Positions 7,331 through 10,774 of a DNA stretch of 10,774 nucleotides are shown piece after piece. The stretch is from Treponema sp. (GTDB lineage Bacteria > Spirochaetota > Spirochaetia > Treponematales > Breznakiellaceae), in assembly GCA_031284195.1 (NCBI GenBank), contig JAITAI010000114.1, positions 1 to 10,774 on the forward strand, read 5' to 3'. Numbering within the stretch: position 1 is the stretch's first letter; every line of letters starts with the position of its first letter. The position numbers were made by a program, and so were the translations under genes. The notes beneath the pieces were generated by a model. It ran no database searches, was not told where the DNA came from, and saw only the letters and a list, made by a program, of their open reading frames with translations.

Positions 7331-7363
7331 AGGAGTAGAGGAGTAAAGAAGAGTATAGGAGTA
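7331..7363 (+). repeat. Repeated Shine-Dalgarno-like units before leuD
   Basis: The 42-base gap between leuC and leuD holds four GAGTA cores (7333-7337, 7341-7345, 7351-7355, 7359-7363), three of them as AGGAGTA. The last AGGAG (7357-7361) lies 5 bases before the leuD ATG and should be the working ribosome binding site. The others could be standby sites or simple-sequence duplication. Confidence 0.6.
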
Positions 7364-7366
7364 TAT

Positions 7367-7891
7367 ATGAAAACATTTGGTGGTGTAGTGTTGTTTTTAG
7401 ACCGTAGCGATATCAACACTGATGAAATTATTCCGGCAAAATATTTGACCGAGAATTCCAAGGAAGCCCTCAAACCCTATCTGCTGGAAGATTTAAAGCT
7501 CCCCGGTTTTGATCCCTTTCGAGATACTGCCGGAATCGGGGCGATTGTAAGCCGGGCGAATTTCGGCTGCGGCAGTTCCCGGGAACATGCTCCTTGGGCG
7601 CTTGAAGCAAAGGGGATCCATATTGTCATTGCGGAAAGCTTTGCCCGGATATTCCGGCAGAACATGTACAACTGCGGTATGATCGCTGCAGAGCTTCCCG
7701 CGGCGAGTCTCGATGCCCTGTTCCGGGAATTCGTGGGAACCAAGACCATCCTTTCCGTCAATATCGCTGCCAGTACTTTAAGCTTCAAAGCAGGGGATAA
7801 AGAACAGATCTTTCCTTTTGTCCTCCAGGACTTGGAGCGAGCTTTAGTGGAGGCCGGGGGCTGGGTGGAATACGCTGCAGCCCGGTATTAA
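7367..7891 (+). CDS. leuD: 3-isopropylmalate dehydratase-type small subunit
   Basis: The 174-residue product is the swivelling subunit that completes the active site of the leuC product. Diagnostic segments are DINTDEIIPAKYL (15-27), NFGCGSSREHAPWAL (66-80) and AESFARIFRQN (89-99). The length fits the short LeuD branch, matching the short leuC partner. In related enzymes the loop after the conserved tyrosine in AKYL sets substrate choice. Here it reads YLTE, unlike the YLRT that I recall for homoaconitase or YLVM for archaeal isopropylmalate isomerase, so the substrate stays open. AGGAG lies 5 bases before the ATG. It is the last gene of the operon, and no strong terminator with a T-tract follows. 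Confidence 0.9.
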   Translation: MKTFGGVVLFLDRSDINTDEIIPAKYLTENSKEALKPYLLEDLKLPGFDPFRDTAGIGAIVSRANFGCGSSREHAPWALEAKGIHIVIAESFARIFRQNMYNCGMIAAELPAASLDALFREFVGTKTILSVNIAASTLSFKAGDKEQIFPFVLQDLERALVEAGGWVEYAAARY

Positions 7892-8200
7892 CGGAATGTG
7901 TTGCTTTGGGCCTAAAGGCCCTCGGCCTCCGTAACGGCTAGGTCATTGCGCGCTATGCTCCCTCGTTCCCACGCCTTCGCTCCACCACCTGAGGCTCACC
8001 TTACATCGCCCGCCGTTCTGTCTTACGCATCCAAAGCCCTCTAGATAGCCCTGAAACCTGACAAAGATATAAAACGAAGGAATTTGCATATTAGTAGCCA
8101 ATGCAGGCATTTTTAACGATAGCGTTTTATGTGTGTCCGAGATAGCATAACAGAGATGCATATAAGGGAAGTTAAACGACATACCGACTAAAAAACCCTA
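7892..8200. other. Non-coding junction with a short hairpin
   Basis: No gene is supported in this stretch. GGGCC (7908-7912) and GGCCC (7917-7921) form a tight hairpin with loop TAAA, enclosed by ACGGA (7891-7895) and TCCGT (7928-7932). No T-tract follows, so it is at best a weak end for the leu transcript. The stretch to about 8045 is GC-rich, and from about 8050 it turns AT-rich, marking the change to the restriction-modification module. A 79-codon frame on the minus strand (8182-7943) has no ribosome binding site. Confidence 0.5.
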
Positions 8201-8228
8201 TTGACAAAATCAAAAAATATGCTAAATT
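8201..8228 (+). promoter_or_regulatory. Promoter of the methyltransferase gene
   Basis: A perfect -35 TTGACA (8201-8206), a 16-base spacer and TAAATT (8223-8228) preceded by TGC make an extended -10 promoter. The predicted start site near 8235 lies within a few bases of the ATG at 8238, so the transcript would be leaderless or nearly so. An in-frame TAA (8223-8225) rules out an upstream start. Confidence 0.7.
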
Positions 8229-8237
8229 AGTATTATT

Positions 8238-9716
8238 ATGCAGAAAATGCTCTTTGATATTGAACAAAAGACGATAAATGACATTTTAAACCCCAATACA
8301 TATAGAGGAATTTACTCTTTTCATAAGTATTGGGGAAAAAAACCGCCTGAAAGTATCATTTATTTTATACAAAATTATACATCAGAGTCTGATATTATTT
8401 TGGACCCTTTTTTGGGCTCAGGATTCATATCTAACGAAAGTTTGAAAAGGAACAGAAGGTTTATAGGTATAGACCTAAACCCATTTTCTATTGAACATAC
8501 AAAATTTTTATTAGATATGCCATCTCCCGTAGAATATTGGCAAGCAATAAAAGAAATAAAATCAGAAATTAAAGATTTAATATACTCTTCCTACAGACTT
8601 GAGAGTGGAAATATCGGATCACATTATCTCTGGAATAATAACACTTTATTACAAGTTTGGGTTAAGCCTGAAAATGGAAGAACAAGAATAGAAATAAAAC
8701 CGACTGATTTTGATATACAAATATACAATGCTTTCGATAATTATAAGATTAAATATATTCGAAAACCGCAGTTTTTTACTAATTCCCGAATTAACTCAAA
8801 ATCTTCTATGAGCCTCTCTGATTTATTTACAAGAAGGGCTTTGCGAAATATTGATTTATTGATTGCAAAAATAAAACAATACCCTGAATCTCTGCAACGG
8901 GCACTTTATCTTACCTTGACATCAGCGTCAGGGCAAATGTCTTCAATGGTCTTCGCAATAACCAAAAGAGGGAAAACAAAAAATGAAATCTCTGAAAAAA
9001 TTGAAGTCGGCAGTTGGGTAATTGGATTTTGGAGACCTGAATTGCATTTTGAAATTAATGTATGGAATTGTTTTGAAAACAAGGCAAAAAAACTATACAA
9101 TGCTTTGCAAAATACAAATAAAGAAAAATATATTATATATAACGATTTGCCAGAATTATTTAATTCAAATACGGGTGGATATGTTACAAATAATAATTGC
9201 TTAATAACAATGAAAAATATACCAAATAATTCTATTCAGCTTATTTGTACTGATCCACCACATAGTGATAGGATACCGTATTTAGAATTGAGTGAGATGT
9301 GGAACTCTATTTTAAACAAAAAAGCTTCATTCGAAGAAGAAATAGTTGTTTCCAATGCAAAAGAACGGAAAAAAGAAAAAATGAATTATATCAATGATAT
9401 GAGCAAGTTTATAAGGGAATCAGAGAGGATATTAAAAAAAGAAGGCGTTTTTTTGCTTTATTTTAACGCAAGAGATAAGGAAAGCTGGAAATTTATGGAA
9501 ATCATTAAAACATCCAGTGATCTTGAATTTTTTGGCGCATTCCCGGTAGAATATTCTGCAAATTCTGTTGTCCAGGATAATAGAAAGGGCGGGATGAAGA
9601 CCGACTATATACTCATAATGAAGCATAAAGGCTCTTGCATTCTGAACTTGTATGACTTCGATAGAATACCAGGATGGATATCGGTTTTACCGAAATCTTC
9701 GGAGAACATGTTTTAA
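8238..9716 (+). CDS. DNA methyltransferase of a restriction-modification module
   Basis: The 492-residue product carries the S-adenosylmethionine-dependent amino-methyltransferase motifs. Motif X is probably FHKYWGKKPP (28-37), motif I is LDPFLGSGF (55-63), motif II is IGIDLNP (76-82), and motif IV is TDPPH (338-342), followed by RIPYLELSEMWN. The order X-I, a long middle segment, then IV resembles an alpha-type N6-adenine or N4-cytosine enzyme. The middle (about 90-330) presumably includes target recognition. Motif IV ends in His where DPPY is usual. The C-terminal SVVQDNRKGGMKTDYIL (443-459) is consistent with this family of DNA methylases. No ribosome binding site precedes the ATG; codon 4 (8247) is an alternative start. 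The gene is strongly AT-rich compared with leuCD and is followed 11 bases later by the endonuclease gene, so transfer as a unit is likely. Target sequence is unknown. Confidence 0.87.
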   Translation: MQKMLFDIEQKTINDILNPNTYRGIYSFHKYWGKKPPESIIYFIQNYTSESDIILDPFLGSGFISNESLKRNRRFIGIDLNPFSIEHTKFLLDMPSPVEYWQAIKEIKSEIKDLIYSSYRLESGNIGSHYLWNNNTLLQVWVKPENGRTRIEIKPTDFDIQIYNAFDNYKIKYIRKPQFFTNSRINSKSSMSLSDLFTRRALRNIDLLIAKIKQYPESLQRALYLTLTSASGQMSSMVFAITKRGKTKNEISEKIEVGSWVIGFWRPELHFEINVWNCFENKAKKLYNALQNTNKEKYIIYNDLPELFNSNTGGYVTNNNCLITMKNIPNNSIQLICTDPPHSDRIPYLELSEMWNSILNKKASFEEEIVVSNAKERKKEKMNYINDMSKFIRESERILKKEGVFLLYFNARDKESWKFMEIIKTSSDLEFFGAFPVEYSANSVVQDNRKGGMKTDYILIMKHKGSCILNLYDFDRIPGWISVLPKSSENMF

Positions 9717-9727
9717 AGGAGAAATGC

Positions 9728-10774
9728 ATGGAACATACATTTACATTTTGGAAGAAAAAACATGATGCCGCTTCGCTGGAATTATTTAACACTGAAAAAA
9801 CAGGACAACTATGGTTAAAACTAAAATCAATTATAAGACCTGAACTGATAAAGGAATTTACTTCTCAAAACAATATATCTCTTATTTCTACAACATCACC
9901 AAAACAATTTGAAGAACTTTTTGGCATATTATCAAAAAATATTGATACATCGCATTTGTTACTGGATAAGTATATACAGAAAAAAAACAGACTTATTCTC
10001 GGTGAGTTAAATATTGAAAAACTTGTTTCAGAATTATATAAGCTAAAAATATTTGAATGGGTGGCGATTATAAAAATTCATTGGATAAATATTTGGTTAG
10101 TCATTATGTAAAGACTATATCTTCATTCGATCTACTATTGTCAAAATTTGATACTGAGATAAATCATGCTGTCAAAGGATATGTTTTGAACAGTTGGTAT
10201 AACCATTGGTCAAGTATTTTGATAGAACATATATTTAAATCACATCAGTCTGTGCTTCCCACGGTAGGATTAATCAAAAATGTTGATTTTTTCATTAATA
10301 ATATTCCTTTTGATTTAAAAGTTACATATTTTCCGGAAGAATATTTAAAGTTAAAAAGAAAAGAAAAAGGATTGCCGGTTGAATTAACCTATTTGAAATC
10401 CAAGGCAAAAGATTTGAATATTTCATTTGACAAAACCGCAAACGCATCGGAAATATATTATGAAATAACAGAAAAAATGAAAGATAAGGGAACTATTGAT
10501 TGTAAAAATGTTATTAATACATTAAAAAATGAAAATATGGAAATTGTAAAAGCCGCTCAAGAAAATACAAAAATGCTTTCCAAGTGGCTTTATGAAAATC
10601 AAGGTGAAATGCGGTTTGGTTCTGAAAACAGGTTATTTTTGGTATTGATTGACATAGATGATTTTTCAAACTCATGGAAATTAAAAAGAAATATTGAATT
10701 ATTAACACCGGTAATCAATAATTTTCTTAATGAATTTATGAAAAAAGATTTAAAGGAATTAGAAATATCATTTA
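9728..10774 (+). pseudogene. Restriction endonuclease gene split by a frameshift, partial
   Basis: The gene starts at the ATG at 9728, with AAAGGAG (9715-9721) 6 bases before it. An earlier in-frame ATG at 9674 overlaps the methyltransferase and lacks such a site. The first frame runs for 127 codons and stops at 10111, but its last residues (AIIKIHWINIW) look like out-of-frame translation. The -1 frame is open from 10057 to the window end and continues the protein sensibly (DYKNSLDKYLVSHYVKT), with the same AT-rich codon use. The break falls at about 10055-10078, which holds a GGGTGG run and a run of five A (10072-10076). One missing base in either would restore the frame. I see no convincing slippery heptamer plus structure for programmed frameshifting. 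The likely outcome is a dead or weakly made enzyme, but a sequence error is possible. The 3' end is cut by the window. Confidence 0.75.
10057..10774 (+). CDS. Endonuclease C-terminal part with PD-(D/E)xK core
   Basis: This is the downstream frame of the split endonuclease, open for 239 codons and running off the window. It contains a good PD-(D/E)xK nuclease pattern: NVDFF with the aspartate codon at 10285-10287, then IPFDLKV with aspartate at 10312-10314 and lysine at 10318-10320, in the usual beta-hairpin spacing. A later segment, NRLFLVLIDIDDF followed by WKLKRN, looks like a structured core strand and helix. The position after a DNA methyltransferase makes a type II restriction endonuclease the best reading. 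An ATG exists at 10057, just after an in-frame TGA (10054-10056), but it has no ribosome binding site, so separate translation is unlikely. I treat it as the second half of the gene that starts at 9728. Confidence 0.65.
   Translation, partial: MGGDYKNSLDKYLVSHYVKTISSFDLLLSKFDTEINHAVKGYVLNSWYNHWSSILIEHIFKSHQSVLPTVGLIKNVDFFINNIPFDLKVTYFPEEYLKLKRKEKGLPVELTYLKSKAKDLNISFDKTANASEIYYEITEKMKDKGTIDCKNVINTLKNENMEIVKAAQENTKMLSKWLYENQGEMRFGSENRLFLVLIDIDDFSNSWKLKRNIELLTPVINNFLNEFMKKDLKELEISF

Noticed and set aside
7908..7921. GGGCC/GGCCC hairpin as the leuD terminator
   Set aside because: The stem is only 5 bp and no T-tract follows on either strand, so a rho-independent terminator is not supported.
7943..8182. 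79-codon frame on the minus strand after leuD
   Set aside because: It has no ribosome binding site, an odd composition that changes from AT-rich to GC-rich midway, and no recognisable protein pattern.
9674..9727. Earlier ATG for the endonuclease gene
   Set aside because: It would overlap the methyltransferase by over 40 bases and has no ribosome binding site. The ATG at 9728 has AAAGGAG at good spacing.
10067..10078. Programmed -1 frameshift site in the endonuclease gene
   Set aside because: The A run does not form a canonical X-XXY-YYZ heptamer in the zero frame and no downstream stem is evident. It is kept only as a possible slippage point.
10514..10708. 64-codon minus-strand frame at the right end
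   Set aside because: It is antisense to the open endonuclease frame, in AT-rich sequence where such frames arise by chance.

Overview
The window looks like a piece of a spirochaete chromosome, most likely Treponema-like. This is an inference: it combines an LL-diaminopimelate aminotransferase, an EF-G-like second translation GTPase, a relaxed spirochaete-type lipobox and purine-rich ribosome binding sites. No rRNA or tRNA is present to confirm it. Three blocks differ visibly in base composition: an AT-rich left end (about 1-1300), a GC-richer core (about 1300-7950) and a strongly AT-rich right end (about 8050-10774).

Left, minus strand: a small unrecognised lipoprotein gene (298-867) lies between copies of a diverged, hairpin-rich intergenic repeat (136-265, 1062-1110, 1119-1285). 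Next come a clear rho-independent terminator (1340-1371) and the EF-G-like GTPase it ends (1442-3523), which has its own promoter. Upstream are dapL (3653-4873, diaminopimelate/lysine route) and an unrecognised 74-residue protein gene (5005-5229).

Centre: a compact divergent region (5230-5398) separates the minus-strand genes from a plus-strand cluster. The cluster holds an XRE-cupin regulator (5399-5980), a leuC-type aconitase-family large subunit (6029-7324) and its leuD-type swivel subunit (7367-7891). The two dehydratase subunits should form one [4Fe-4S] hydro-lyase. No leuA or leuB is visible, so leucine synthesis is only one possible role. The regulator is well placed to control itself, the dehydratase and perhaps the divergent genes.

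Right, plus strand: after a 346-bp non-coding stretch, an AT-rich restriction-modification module begins. A DNA methyltransferase gene (8238-9716) starts almost at its predicted transcription start and appears leaderless. It is followed 11 bp later by the cognate endonuclease gene (9728 to beyond the window). The endonuclease reading frame breaks at about 10055-10078. The N-terminal part is in one frame and the PD-(D/E)xK catalytic core is in the -1 frame, so the enzyme is probably inactive unless frameshifting or a sequence error explains it. The methyltransferase would then act alone.

I found no RNA gene, CRISPR array, insertion sequence or replication origin. The most interesting items are the split endonuclease, the leaderless methyltransferase, the structured repeat family, and the XRE-cupin/dehydratase cluster of unknown substrate.
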